A DNA stretch of 24,660 nucleotides from positions 1 through 24,660 of the forward strand of contig NYZA01000186.1 in the NCBI GenBank assembly GCA_002686955.1, read 5' to 3'. Below are positions 7,802 through 15,606 of this stretch, in pieces (position 1 is the first letter of the stretch; the number at the start of each line of letters is the position of its first letter). Origin of the DNA: Gemmatimonadota bacterium (GTDB taxonomy: Bacteria; GCA-2686955). A program made the position numbers and the translations under genes. A model generated the notes under the pieces. That model was not told where the DNA came from. It ran no database searches and was given only the letters and a program-made list of their open reading frames with translations.

Positions 7802-8526
7802 GATGCGTCATCCCCCCGATGGGTCCGCCGTTCCAGAGGAAGAGGAACCAATCGATACCCTTCGTCATCCACCTCCGATTCCTCCGGCGAGAGTGCCTCC
7901 TCGCCGGACGGCACCGGCTCGATATCGAAGGCCCGCCAAACTTGCGTCAAGAAGACAGCCGTCTCTTCCTCGAGCATCCGCGAGATGGTCTGGGCGAAGA
8001 AGGTCATCGATTCGGTGTGTAGGCGGGTTTCCCGGTCGAACTCGTGGTGCGCCAATACCCGCCCGTCGGTGCGCCGCGAGAGCTTCAGCTCCATCGCCAG
8101 ATGAGCGGCGCCGAACGCTCCGCTGTCGAGCCGCTCGAGGGCGAAGAGTCTGCCTCGAATCTCGAGATCCGGCTGCTCGTCGATGAACTGTCGGCGCACC
8201 TCTTCGAAGATGCCGGCGGCCGCGATATGACGCGCCAAGACGTCGCTCACCATCGTTCGAGGCGGCACGGCCCATTGATGGTAGCGGTAGTAGTTGAGTC
8301 GGTTTGCCGAATGGCGGTAGACGATCCGGTTTCGATCGAGCACCCGCGGAAACTCGACGTCGCGCACGCGAACACCGTAGGCGAGCGGCTCCACGCCCTC
8401 GGGCACTTCCGGCAGGAGTGTCATCGGATGATCGATCAGATAGAGCGAGGGGGTGCTTTGCGACGGCGTCAGGCTCAGACATCCCAGCAAGAAAAAGGGG
8501 GCCGCGAGAAAAACGAGGCTTCTCAT
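7798..8526 (-). CDS. ABC_trans_aux (PqiC-like) lipoprotein of the MCE system
   Basis: The 242-residue product starts with a lipoprotein signal peptide ending in the lipobox LLGC (Cys16). The body matches the ABC-type transport auxiliary lipoprotein family: PSLYLIDHPM near the start, GVRVRDVEFPRVLDRNRIVYR, then the NYYRYHQWAVPPRTMVSDVLARHI segment typical of PqiC-like proteins. These lipoproteins accompany MCE proteins and are thought to connect them to the outer membrane. The last 40 residues are acidic and arginine-rich and look disordered. Its start overlaps the end of mlaD by four bases and its stop overlaps the barrel gene start by four bases, so all three are translationally coupled. Confidence 0.85.
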   Translation of the reverse strand: MRSLVFLAAPFFLLGCLSLTPSQSTPSLYLIDHPMTLLPEVPEGVEPLAYGVRVRDVEFPRVLDRNRIVYRHSANRLNYYRYHQWAVPPRTMVSDVLARHIAAAGIFEEVRRQFIDEQPDLEIRGRLFALERLDSGAFGAAHLAMELKLSRRTDGRVLAHHEFDRETRLHTESMTFFAQTISRMLEEETAVFLTQVWRAFDIEPVPSGEEALSPEESEVDDEGYRLVPLPLERRTHRGDDAS

Positions 8527-9479
8527 TGTGGCTCCTCTCGCCAGGGAGCATCGATCTCGCCATCGCTCGTCCCACGCAGGATTCGGGATGGGTCCTCGGC
8601 GATCAGCCGCGCGAACTCGTTCATGTGGTCCGCCCCCTCTCGCAGGCTCTCGGTCGATCGAAGGATGTCTTCGCGGCTCTGCACCAAAACCAGGTCGAGA
8701 TGCGTGAATGCCCGCTCCGCCTCCGCGAGGGTTTTCGTCGTTCCGGCGGCCAGGGAATCGAGAGCAGCGGCCTCCAGATCGCGGCTCACCGCGGCCAAAT
8801 TGTGGAGGATCTCGCGCATCTGCCCCCCCTGCAGGAGCGAATCGGCCCGCAAGACGGCACCCTCGGTGGTTCGCGTCAACCTCTCCGCATGGCGGGCGAG
8901 CTGCTGAAACTCACCGGTGGCGCCCGCGAGGCTGTCGGCGGCCTCGTGCAGCGTCAACATAAGCGACTCGAACGTGCCCCGATTGTTGGGATCGACCACC
9001 CCCGCCAGGCCGTCCAATACCAGCTCGAGCCGCTCGGCGATCCTCTCGGCGCGTTCCCCCATTCGCGAGACCAGGGTGGTGCTGGCGGGGATCGTGCCGC
9101 CCGGCTCGAGGGCGTCACTTGAGGGATCGCCCGCCTTCAGCTCGATCATCTTGAGGCCGGTGATCCCCTGGAACTCAAGGATAGCTTCCGTGTCGACGCG
9201 GATCGGTGTTCCTTGCCGGAGCGATAGGAGCACGACGACCGTCGTCAGATCGCTCGCATCGATGCCGATGTCGTCCACTCGGCCCACCCGAACGCCTTGG
9301 TAGCGAACGTCCGCGCCGATCTCGAGCCCGGCCACCGACGCGCCGGTGAAGCGCACCTGGTATTCGTCGCGCTCCTCCAGCAGCCGCGCCCCCGACAAGA
9401 CCGCGATGACGGCGATCGCCAGAAGGGTTGCGATCACCAGGAAGGCCCCTAGTCGAATCCGCTCTGAACGACTGATCAA
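8523..9479 (-). CDS. mlaD: MlaD-like MCE domain protein
   Basis: This is a 318-residue substrate-binding MCE protein. One N-terminal membrane helix (LGAFLVIATLLAIAVIAVL, about 10-28) is followed by a single MCE domain (VRFTGASVAGLEIGADVRYQ, then GVRVGRVDDI) and a long helical region of about 190 residues with heptad-like character. The helices could form a periplasmic tube or needle, as in PqiB/YebT-type proteins. The start codon is TTG at 9479, supported by a strong ribosome binding site GAGAGGTG (9485-9492 on the minus strand) five bases upstream. No better ATG exists. It is the first gene of the five-gene operon and is divergent from glgC. Confidence 0.9.
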   Translation of the reverse strand: MISRSERIRLGAFLVIATLLAIAVIAVLSGARLLEERDEYQVRFTGASVAGLEIGADVRYQGVRVGRVDDIGIDASDLTTVVVLLSLRQGTPIRVDTEAILEFQGITGLKMIELKAGDPSSDALEPGGTIPASTTLVSRMGERAERIAERLELVLDGLAGVVDPNNRGTFESLMLTLHEAADSLAGATGEFQQLARHAERLTRTTEGAVLRADSLLQGGQMREILHNLAAVSRDLEAAALDSLAAGTTKTLAEAERAFTHLDLVLVQSREDILRSTESLREGADHMNEFARLIAEDPSRILRGTSDGEIDAPWREEPQ

Positions 9480-9661
9480 CAGCGCACCTCTCGTGAGAGT
9501 GGATTCGCGCCGGGAGAATAGGCTCGCGGCCGATCGAACACCAGATCGATCGGGGATTGCGCCGGATTTGGAGCCGCGTGGCGGGTGTTCGCGCTATCCT
9601 GATCCATGGTGATCAAATCGGCCAAGCGCCGGGATTCCCCCCCCGGCATCGTGGAGAAACA
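9480..9661. promoter_or_regulatory. Divergent promoter region, mlaD operon / glgC
   Basis: The 182-base gap between the two divergent starts contains GCTATCCT (9593-9600) on the plus strand, a -10-like element for glgC. CCTATTCT on the minus strand near 9515-9522 is a -10-like element for the MCE operon. The -35 boxes are weak on both sides. The glgC ribosome binding site is GGAGAAAC just before the ATG at 9662. Positions are assigned by eye. Confidence 0.35.
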
Positions 9662-10927
9662 ATGAACGACGTCCTTGCGGTGATCCTCGGCGGCGGACGG
9701 GGTACGCGCCTCTACCCCTTGACCCGGGATCGCTGCAAGCCTGCCGTTCCACTTGGGGGCAAGTACCGTCTTATCGACATTCCGATCGCCAACTGCATCA
9801 ATTCCGGCTTGCGCCAGATTTTCGTTCTGACGCAATTCAACTCCGCGTCGCTCATGACACACATCCATCGGGCGTACCGATTCGATGGATTCATGCCGGG
9901 ATTCGTGGAGATTCTCGCCGCCGAGCAAACGCCTGAATCCGATTCCTGGTACCAGGGTACGGCTGATGCCGTTCGCCAGAATCTGCGCCGCATCGATCGT
10001 TCAAACTACAATCAGGTCTTGATTCTGTCGGGAGATCAGCTCTACCGCATGCGCGCGGAGCACCTGATCGGTTACCACCGGGAGGTGAAGGCCGACGTCA
10101 CCTTGTCGGTGATTCCCGTTCGCCGGAAAGACACCTCGCGCTTCGGCTTGGTGCGGGTGGGCCACGGCGGCATGGTGAGAGAGTTCGTAGAGAAACCGAC
10201 CGACGCCGCGATCCTCGATCGATTCCGCGTGCCGCCGGAGTCTTTATCGGTTCTTGGCATATCCGACAAAGGTGAAGAGGTGTACCTCGCATCGATGGGT
10301 ATTTATGTGTTCGATCGCGAGGTGCTGGTCAAGATCCTGCGCGACGAGAGCAAGCTCGATTTCGGAAAGGACATTTTCGAAGGCTTGCTCTCGCAGCTCG
10401 AGATCGCCGCGTACCCCTTCGATGGCTATTGGGAAGACATCGGGACGATCGGCGCTTTCCATCATGCCAATATATCGCTGGCGTCGCCCGGTACTCCCTT
10501 CGATTTTTATGATCTGGGTCGACCCGTCTACACTAGCCGACGATACCTACCGGCGTCGAAAGTTGTCGCCTCGAAACTCGACAATACCTTATTGGGAGAA
10601 GGGTGTCGCGTTCTCGAATCCGACATCCGAAGCTCGGTCGTCGGGATTCGATCGATCGTCCGGGAGGGCTCGACAATCTCGGAATCGGTGTTGCTGGGCA
10701 TGGATTTTCTCTCACCGGAACACCGTCCCAAAGATGTTTCTTATGGAATCGGGCACGATTGTGTGATCCACAGGGCGATCATCGACAAGAACGCCCGCAT
10801 TGGCGACGGTTGCATCATACGCGGTGGAGACGACAGACCCGATTCAGAATCGCAAATCCACGCGGTTCGCGACGGCGTGGTCGTCATTCCTAAGAACGCG
10901 GTGGTACCGCCGGGCACCGAGATTTGA
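9662..10927 (+). CDS. glgC: Glucose-1-phosphate adenylyltransferase (ADP-glucose pyrophosphorylase)
   Basis: The 421-residue enzyme makes ADP-glucose from ATP and glucose-1-phosphate, the committed step of bacterial glycogen synthesis. Motifs are [12 protein letters not shown] (10-21), [16 protein letters not shown] (26-41), [20 protein letters not shown] (usually SGDHLYRMDY), FVEKPTD, SMGIYVF and YWEDIGTI. They are followed by the left-handed beta-helix C-terminal domain ending in [10 protein letters not shown]. The sequence is closer to the plant/cyanobacterial style than to the E. coli style. The start at 9662 follows GGAGAAAC; the longer open frame from 9557 adds unrelated residues. No other glg gene is adjacent. 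The stop is two bases from the end of the convergent metallophosphoesterase gene. Confidence 0.95.
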   Translation: MNDVLAVILGGGRGTRLYPLTRDRCKPAVPLGGKYRLIDIPIANCINSGLRQIFVLTQFNSASLMTHIHRAYRFDGFMPGFVEILAAEQTPESDSWYQGTADAVRQNLRRIDRSNYNQVLILSGDQLYRMRAEHLIGYHREVKADVTLSVIPVRRKDTSRFGLVRVGHGGMVREFVEKPTDAAILDRFRVPPESLSVLGISDKGEEVYLASMGIYVFDREVLVKILRDESKLDFGKDIFEGLLSQLEIAAYPFDGYWEDIGTIGAFHHANISLASPGTPFDFYDLGRPVYTSRRYLPASKVVASKLDNTLLGEGCRVLESDIRSSVVGIRSIVREGSTISESVLLGMDFLSPEHRPKDVSYGIGHDCVIHRAIIDKNARIGDGCIIRGGDDRPDSESQIHAVRDGVVVIPKNAVVPPGTEI

Positions 10928-10929
10928 TG

Positions 10930-11658
10930 TCAACGCACCGGCCACCAAGTCGCCCTGGCCGGAACCGATATAAAAGTGTCTCTTTCGATCCAGTAGCCGG
11001 TCAAGCGACATCCATAGACACATCCGGTATCGAGCCCGATAGCGCGGGGTTTGCCGGAGACGTCGCGCCATTCCACCAGGCCGCCGATCGCGTCGTGACC
11101 GAAGATCACGAGCTCGTCCCCTCGATAGAAATCGTGCCAATGGGTGCTGAGGTTCCCTGAGGGGGGCCAGAGACGTATTTGGGTCAGAGTTTCCACCGGG
11201 GCGTCCGGTGAGAAGCCGGTATGGGGATCGACACCGGCATGTACCACCACCCAAGGGTGGGAACGATCGCCGGGAGCGGATCGAATCCAAAGTGGCAGCG
11301 CAGCGAGGGTCTCGATCAGATGAGCCAACTCGCCTTCGGCTGCCGTCGCGGCCGCGAATCGCTTCAGTTCCCTCTCGTTTCCGACCGCCTCGCCCGTCGC
11401 CAGGCGGGGCAGAAGATCGAGAAGGAAGGTTTCATGATTCCCCCGCAAGCACTCGATCCCGTAGCCGCGAACGAGCTCCCATACGCCGGCGGGGTTCGGT
11501 CCCCTGGTGAAGAGATCGCCGACTTGAATGCAGCGGTGGAGGGCCGGATCGAGCTCCGCGCGACCCAGCAGCTCTTCGAGCTCATCGGCGCAACCATGCA
11601 CATCCCCGACTACGAAGGTCTCGCGGGGCTGCTGTCGCGCTGTGAGACGAGAGCTCAT
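10930..11658 (-). CDS. PPP-type metallophosphoesterase (serine/threonine phosphatase or Ap4A hydrolase-like)
   Basis: The 242-residue protein has the full set of metal-binding motifs of the calcineurin/PPP family: GDVHGC (18-23), GDLFTRGP (47-54), RGNHE (72-76), VVHAGVD (138-144) and FGHD (186-189). This subgroup includes bacterial PrpA/PrpE-like protein phosphatases and symmetrical Ap4A hydrolases; sequence alone does not separate them. Cytoplasmic, two metal ions expected. The ATG at 11658 is the first good start, though its ribosome binding site is weak. It converges with glgC (two-base gap) and is divergent from the lipoyl-like/FkbH operon. Confidence 0.88.
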   Translation of the reverse strand: MSSRLTARQQPRETFVVGDVHGCADELEELLGRAELDPALHRCIQVGDLFTRGPNPAGVWELVRGYGIECLRGNHETFLLDLLPRLATGEAVGNERELKRFAAATAAEGELAHLIETLAALPLWIRSAPGDRSHPWVVVHAGVDPHTGFSPDAPVETLTQIRLWPPSGNLSTHWHDFYRGDELVIFGHDAIGGLVEWRDVSGKPRAIGLDTGCVYGCRLTGYWIERDTFISVPARATWWPVR

Positions 11659-11698
11659 GATGCAAAGCTATCACCGCGCCCGAGGCGAGGAGGGAGCC

Positions 11699-11785
11699 GT
11701 GGAGACGAAGATCAAGAAAAAGCGGAATGGGACGATCTCCCCGATGGTCTCCGCATCCCAACGCGGAGGATCGAGACGCCGATGA
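11699..11785 (+). CDS. Candidate 28-residue basic small protein or leader peptide
   Basis: GTG at 11699 is preceded, six bases earlier, by a near-perfect ribosome binding site (GAGGAGGGA). The short frame begins VETKIKKKRNG and ends QRGGSRRR, giving about ten positive charges in 28 residues. It stops ten bases before the ATG of the lipoyl-like gene, whose own ribosome binding site (GAGGAGAT) overlaps the stop. This arrangement suits a translated leader or small basic protein coupled to the operon. It may also be a chance frame. I know no family match. Confidence 0.35.
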   Translation: METKIKKKRNGTISPMVSASQRGGSRRR

Positions 11786-11795
11786 GGAGATCTAG

Positions 11796-12092
11796 ATGGA
11801 AATGCGCGTACCCGAAGTCATCGCCGGCAAAGACGCGGATTGCCAGGTGCGGGGATTCAACAAGGAGCCGGGAGATCTGATCGAGGTGGGTGAATACCTG
11901 GGAGAGCTGCGGGTCGAATACGACGACGGCGACTTCACGGATTGCCCGGTCCTCTACTACGGCGATCTGGTCGCGAGAGAGCGGGGCGTGCTCGTGGAAT
12001 CCCGCGCCGAGAAGATCAGCAAGCAGGGAGACGTGCTGGCGATCGTCGGCGAGGAACCAGGCGGATTCTCCATCGAATTCGTCACCTTCTAG
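11796..12092 (+). CDS. Small lipoyl/biotinyl-like domain protein lacking the modified lysine
   Basis: This 98-residue protein has no firm family match. Its layout resembles a lipoyl/biotinyl-type barrel: MRVPEVIAGK then NKEPGDLIEVGEYLGEL (like KEGDxVEEGQxLAEV), and later RGVLVESRAEK then KQGDVLAIVGEE (like KEGDxVxxGQxLAxI). The hairpin that would carry the ETDKA lysine is replaced by EYDDGDFTDCPVLYYGD, with no lysine. It cannot then be lipoylated or biotinylated there. It may be a binding or scaffold domain, or may use the cysteine. The gene lies 16 bases upstream of the FkbH-methyltransferase gene with the same orientation and a good ribosome binding site, so the two are likely co-transcribed. 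The fold assignment is inference. Confidence 0.6.
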   Translation: MEMRVPEVIAGKDADCQVRGFNKEPGDLIEVGEYLGELRVEYDDGDFTDCPVLYYGDLVARERGVLVESRAEKISKQGDVLAIVGEEPGGFSIEFVTF

Positions 12093-12108
12093 ATCTCAGG
12101 AGACCACC

Positions 12109-13665
12109 ATGGAGCACTGCAAACTAGTCATCGTCGATCTCGATGGAACCCTTTGGGATGGGATCCTGCTCGAGGACGGGATTGGCGGACTGTCGCCGCG
12201 AGCCGACATGGTCGCGACTCTCCGCGCCCTCGACCAGCGCGGGATTCTGCTCTCCATCGTGAGCAAAAACCACCCCGAGGACGCTCTGGCCGCCCTGGAA
12301 GAGTTCGGTCTTGCCGATCTATTCGTGTTCCCCCAAATCACATGGGATCCAAAATCCGATGCCGTCAAGCGGATTCTGAAATCGGTACGTTTCTCTCCGG
12401 CCCATGCCGTTTTCGTGGACGACACGGCATATGAGCGAGAGCTCGTGCGCGCGATGCTTCCCGATATCGGCGTGACCACGCCGGAGGAGCTCCCGAGTCT
12501 CGCGACCGCTCCTGCTCTCACCGGCCATCGCACCGAAGAATCGGGCGCCCGCAAGCGATTCTACCGAGACGAAGAGCTTCGCCAACAGGCCGAAGCCGAG
12601 CACGAGGGGGCATATCGGAGCTTTTTGCAGGAGATCGGTCTGGAGATTCGTGTGGGTCCCGCGAATGAGAGATGCGCCGAACGTGTGGCCGAGCTGGTGC
12701 AGCGAACCAACCAGATCAACTTCTCGAACAACCGCTACGATCAGGAGCAAGTGCGCGCGCTCCTGGAATCAGCTCGACACCGTTGCTTCGTCGTCTCCGC
12801 GCAAGATCGTTTCGGTCCATATGGGATCATCGGCTTCGCCAGCATTCGCGACGATGGCGACGGCTCCGCCTTCATACAAGATCTGATGCTCTCGTGCCGG
12901 ATTCAGGGGCGCGGTGTCGAATCAGCGCTGATCGCGACTCTGGCGAAGCTGATGTCCGACGCCGGCCACGGAGAGATAGTGGGGCTCTACCGCGGCACTG
13001 CTCGCAACACACATATCGCGAATGTCTACTCGCGCCTGGGATTCACTCCCGTAGAGCTCGGGCGGGAGGGACACCATTTCTCCTTGGATCTGACTAGCCC
13101 TCTGCCGCAGGCGCCCTCCCACGTACGTGTCGTGCACTGTGACGACGTTTCCGCTGAGCGGAACGAGGGTATCCCCTTCGTCCGTCGTATTGTCGAAGAT
13201 CTCGTCAAGCACGATGTCGTTAGCGGGAAGATCATCGATGTTGGTGCGGGATGGGACGGGGTCCTGGGGGAAGACTGCGATCAGTGGCTCACGCGTGGAG
13301 AGAACAGCCATATCCGCCTCGATCAAGAGACCTATCCCCGCACCGATATCGTCGCGAACGCGCAGCACATGCCCGATGTGGATACCGACGCTTTCGATTC
13401 CCTGCTCTGCCTCGAAGTGCTGGAGCATTGCACCAATCCTTTCGAGTTGAGCCGCGAAATTCTTCGTGTGCTACGCCCGGGCGGCGCGGCCGTTATCTCG
13501 GCGCCTATGAATTATGTCATTCACGAGCACCCCGGCGACTACTGGCGCTTCACTCCCGACGGATTGAAGATGCTCTTGAACGACGGGGCGGACGTCATTC
13601 GGGAGGACGTCGAGGGTGATCCGGAGCACCCCGTTCGGACTGTGCTCACGATTCGAAAGCGCTGA
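12109..13665 (+). CDS. FkbH-like HAD/GNAT protein fused to a class I SAM methyltransferase
   Basis: The 518-residue protein begins at ATG 12109, after the ribosome binding site TCAGGAGA. Residues 1-about 165 are an FkbH-type HAD domain (VIVDLDGTLWDG at 8-19, SKNHPEDALAAL, VFVDDTAYERELVR near 102). Residues about 170-335 are the associated GNAT-like domain (QRTNQINFSNNRY near 199, ESALIATLAKLM). From about 355 a methyltransferase follows (KIIDVGAGWDGVLG near 374, LCLEVLEHCTNPFELSREIL, RVLRPGGAAVISAP). FkbH enzymes load a glyceryl unit from 1,3-bisphosphoglycerate onto an acyl carrier protein, for glyceryl or methoxymalonyl building blocks. No carrier protein is seen here. The fused methyltransferase could methylate the product. 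The 3' end overlaps the convergent SGNH-like gene by 20 bases. Confidence 0.85.
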   Translation: MEHCKLVIVDLDGTLWDGILLEDGIGGLSPRADMVATLRALDQRGILLSIVSKNHPEDALAALEEFGLADLFVFPQITWDPKSDAVKRILKSVRFSPAHAVFVDDTAYERELVRAMLPDIGVTTPEELPSLATAPALTGHRTEESGARKRFYRDEELRQQAEAEHEGAYRSFLQEIGLEIRVGPANERCAERVAELVQRTNQINFSNNRYDQEQVRALLESARHRCFVVSAQDRFGPYGIIGFASIRDDGDGSAFIQDLMLSCRIQGRGVESALIATLAKLMSDAGHGEIVGLYRGTARNTHIANVYSRLGFTPVELGREGHHFSLDLTSPLPQAPSHVRVVHCDDVSAERNEGIPFVRRIVEDLVKHDVVSGKIIDVGAGWDGVLGEDCDQWLTRGENSHIRLDQETYPRTDIVANAQHMPDVDTDAFDSLLCLEVLEHCTNPFELSREILRVLRPGGAAVISAPMNYVIHEHPGDYWRFTPDGLKMLLNDGADVIREDVEGDPEHPVRTVLTIRKR

Positions 13666-15430
13666 TACCGGCCTTTGGCCTTCTTGTCTGAATCAGCGGC
13701 GTAGCGAGTTCAAGCAGTTCCTGGGCGATGGCCTGATTGAAGCGGTCGTTCGGGTGATGATCTTGGTGCAACCACTCGCTCGGGTCCGGGTCGCCCGATC
13801 CCTTCAAACACTCGTACCCCACGAAGAGACCGCCGCGCGCCTCGGCTACACGGCGCAGTGCCCGATCGAATTGCGTATGTCGCTCGGTCTGCCGGCGGCT
13901 GAGCGCGGGCATCGGCAACATGCCCATGTAGGCTTGCGTGGCGCCCGGACAATAGTGCGACAGTAATTGCGCGAGCTGAGCGAGGGTCGCTTCGAAGGTC
14001 TCCGCGCTCACTTGCGGTGGGTACTCGTAGATCAGGTTGGGACGAACCCGGGGGACTGAGCCGAGCTCGAGGAAATCGATTCCGGCCATGAGCCCTTTCT
14101 GTTCCACGAGATCGGTCCGCCCGAGGCAAATGGCGATCAAATCGGGCGAATAGGCAGCCAGTCCCTCGCCGTGGGCTCTAGCGAGGTTGCAGGCGAGCGC
14201 AACGCTGGCGCGTGGGCTGGCGAGATTCCATAGCTCGCTCCTGCGCCATGCATAGACCCGCCCGCGAGCGAAGAGGTAGTCCTGGCTCCACGCGCGATCG
14301 GCGAGCCGCCGCGTGTTCGCGCCTTCATCCGAAAGCGCCTGTTCGAGGCTCCACATGAATCGCAGCGGCCACATGCCCTGCGCTGTATAGCGCTCCCGGA
14401 GAGTGACGGCCCATTCGTCGTGCACGGCCTGTGAGCAGATGACGGAACGCCGCCGGGTCGATTCACTGGCCCCGATGACCAGCACCCGGAAAGGCTCGCT
14501 TCCCTCGGCTCTGCTCTCCAGGCGGGTGATAGAGAACGATCGGCGCTTCGACACGCCCGGCCGCGAGACGCCATCCAGAATCGACTCTCTGAAGCCGCGG
14601 GCCGCTGATAGGTCTTCGGCGTTCGACTCGGGTCGGATTGCCCGCAAGATGGCCGCCGCCGTGGCGGAGTTGTGGCGATCGTTGGGGAACCCGTCGGGCA
14701 GGAACCACTCGTCGCGTTCTTCGGCACCATGCTCCGAAATCGAAGGGGGCGCCACGTACAGGAATCCCCGTTGTGTCGCGATCTCCTTGATGGCCACCTG
14801 AAAGCGTGTCAGTCGGGTCTTCTCGTTATCGTCTCTTGTGGACTTCAGATCGAAGCCGAGAACGATCCCTCGTGCCTTCGGACAGAATTGCCGCAGTACC
14901 GTGGCGAAACGGTCCAGTTCCGACCGAAAACGATCGGCGTCCGGCTCCGCAACGAAATTGTAGCGCAGCGTTGATTTGAACAGGCCGGAATTGCCCGCTT
15001 CGAGCAGGTCGCCACCATCCAACGCCACGGCCTCTCCGCGGAAATCACGCCTCCCCACACAGGCTACGACAAGCTCCGGATCGAAGCTCCGAATCTGCGC
15101 TCCCAGGGTAGCGAGTTGGGCCCGGAGGCAGGCGACTGTGGCCCCAGGGATCGCTACGTTCCACAACTCGCCATGCTCCCACTTCCAGATACTCCCTGAT
15201 CGCTGCGGTGCCACTTGGTTGTGCGATAGAGCGCGCGGATCCGGATTCTCCAGTCCACGGGCCTCGGCATCGAGGCGGGCCATCAGCCAGGCCGGCCACC
15301 CCCCCTGGATCCGGTGGCGGCAGCGCAGCTCTTCCGACCAAATTCGGTGCGCCTCGACACTCCAGGACAGAGGAAGCGCGGCAGCGGTCTCGCTGCCACC
15401 CATCACTAGGACTCTCGTTGTCCGCGACAT
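13646..15430 (-). CDS. Tandem-duplicated SGNH-hydrolase-like protein
   Basis: The 594-residue protein is made of two homologous halves (about 7-270 and 318-580). Each has a block I nucleophile motif (VLVMGGSE; VLVIGASES), GxWPxxxMxxLxxA, a shared ELWNxAxPxAxVA segment, a block like SFDPELVVACVGRRD / YSPDLIAICLGRTD, and a C-terminal block (PDGFPNDRHN; HQDHHPNDRFN). In SGNH/GDSL enzymes this last block holds Asp and His. The first half has Phe where His is expected, while the second half has DHHPND with slightly short spacing. Perhaps only one half is catalytic. No signal peptide is seen. The start ATG 15430 has GGAG upstream. SGNH proteins often accompany FkbH proteins in carbohydrate or acyl-modification loci, so a shared pathway with the convergent FkbH gene is inferred. 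Confidence 0.68.
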   Translation of the reverse strand: MSRTTRVLVMGGSETAAALPLSWSVEAHRIWSEELRCRHRIQGGWPAWLMARLDAEARGLENPDPRALSHNQVAPQRSGSIWKWEHGELWNVAIPGATVACLRAQLATLGAQIRSFDPELVVACVGRRDFRGEAVALDGGDLLEAGNSGLFKSTLRYNFVAEPDADRFRSELDRFATVLRQFCPKARGIVLGFDLKSTRDDNEKTRLTRFQVAIKEIATQRGFLYVAPPSISEHGAEERDEWFLPDGFPNDRHNSATAAAILRAIRPESNAEDLSAARGFRESILDGVSRPGVSKRRSFSITRLESRAEGSEPFRVLVIGASESTRRRSVICSQAVHDEWAVTLRERYTAQGMWPLRFMWSLEQALSDEGANTRRLADRAWSQDYLFARGRVYAWRRSELWNLASPRASVALACNLARAHGEGLAAYSPDLIAICLGRTDLVEQKGLMAGIDFLELGSVPRVRPNLIYEYPPQVSAETFEATLAQLAQLLSHYCPGATQAYMGMLPMPALSRRQTERHTQFDRALRRVAEARGGLFVGYECLKGSGDPDPSEWLHQDHHPNDRFNQAIAQELLELATPLIQTRRPKAGISAFES

Positions 15431-15540
15431 CTGAACTCCGCTGGGCGCCCTCGGGAAGGTCCCGCCATCCTCCTAATCGACGTCCCACATCGATTCTTGA
15501 CTCCCGTCGCAATCGAAATCGACGCGACTCTTCGCCCTCC

Positions 15541-15578
15541 TGGACATCGGCCGATGAATCCAGGCTAGAATCATCTAC
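15541..15578 (+). promoter_or_regulatory. Possible promoter of the SelW-like gene
   Basis: TGGACA (15541-15546) and TAGAAT (15566-15571) form a sigma70-type pair with a long 19-base spacer. Transcription would start near 15578, about 29 bases before the ATG at 15607. A ribosome binding site AGAAAGG lies just before the start. The region also separates this gene from the divergent SGNH-like gene. Confidence 0.35.
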
Positions 15579-15606
15579 CGAGCTGGCGGATGAGAAAGGC
15601 CGAGCC

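Noticed and set aside
8044-9122. Two long plus-strand frames over the lipoprotein and MCE genes
   Set aside because: Both are mirror frames of well-supported genes on the other strand.
13676-13692. Terminator after the FkbH fusion gene (GGCC-TTT-GGCC followed by T-rich bases)
   Set aside because: The stem is only four pairs and lies inside the end of the convergent SGNH-like gene; too weak to call.
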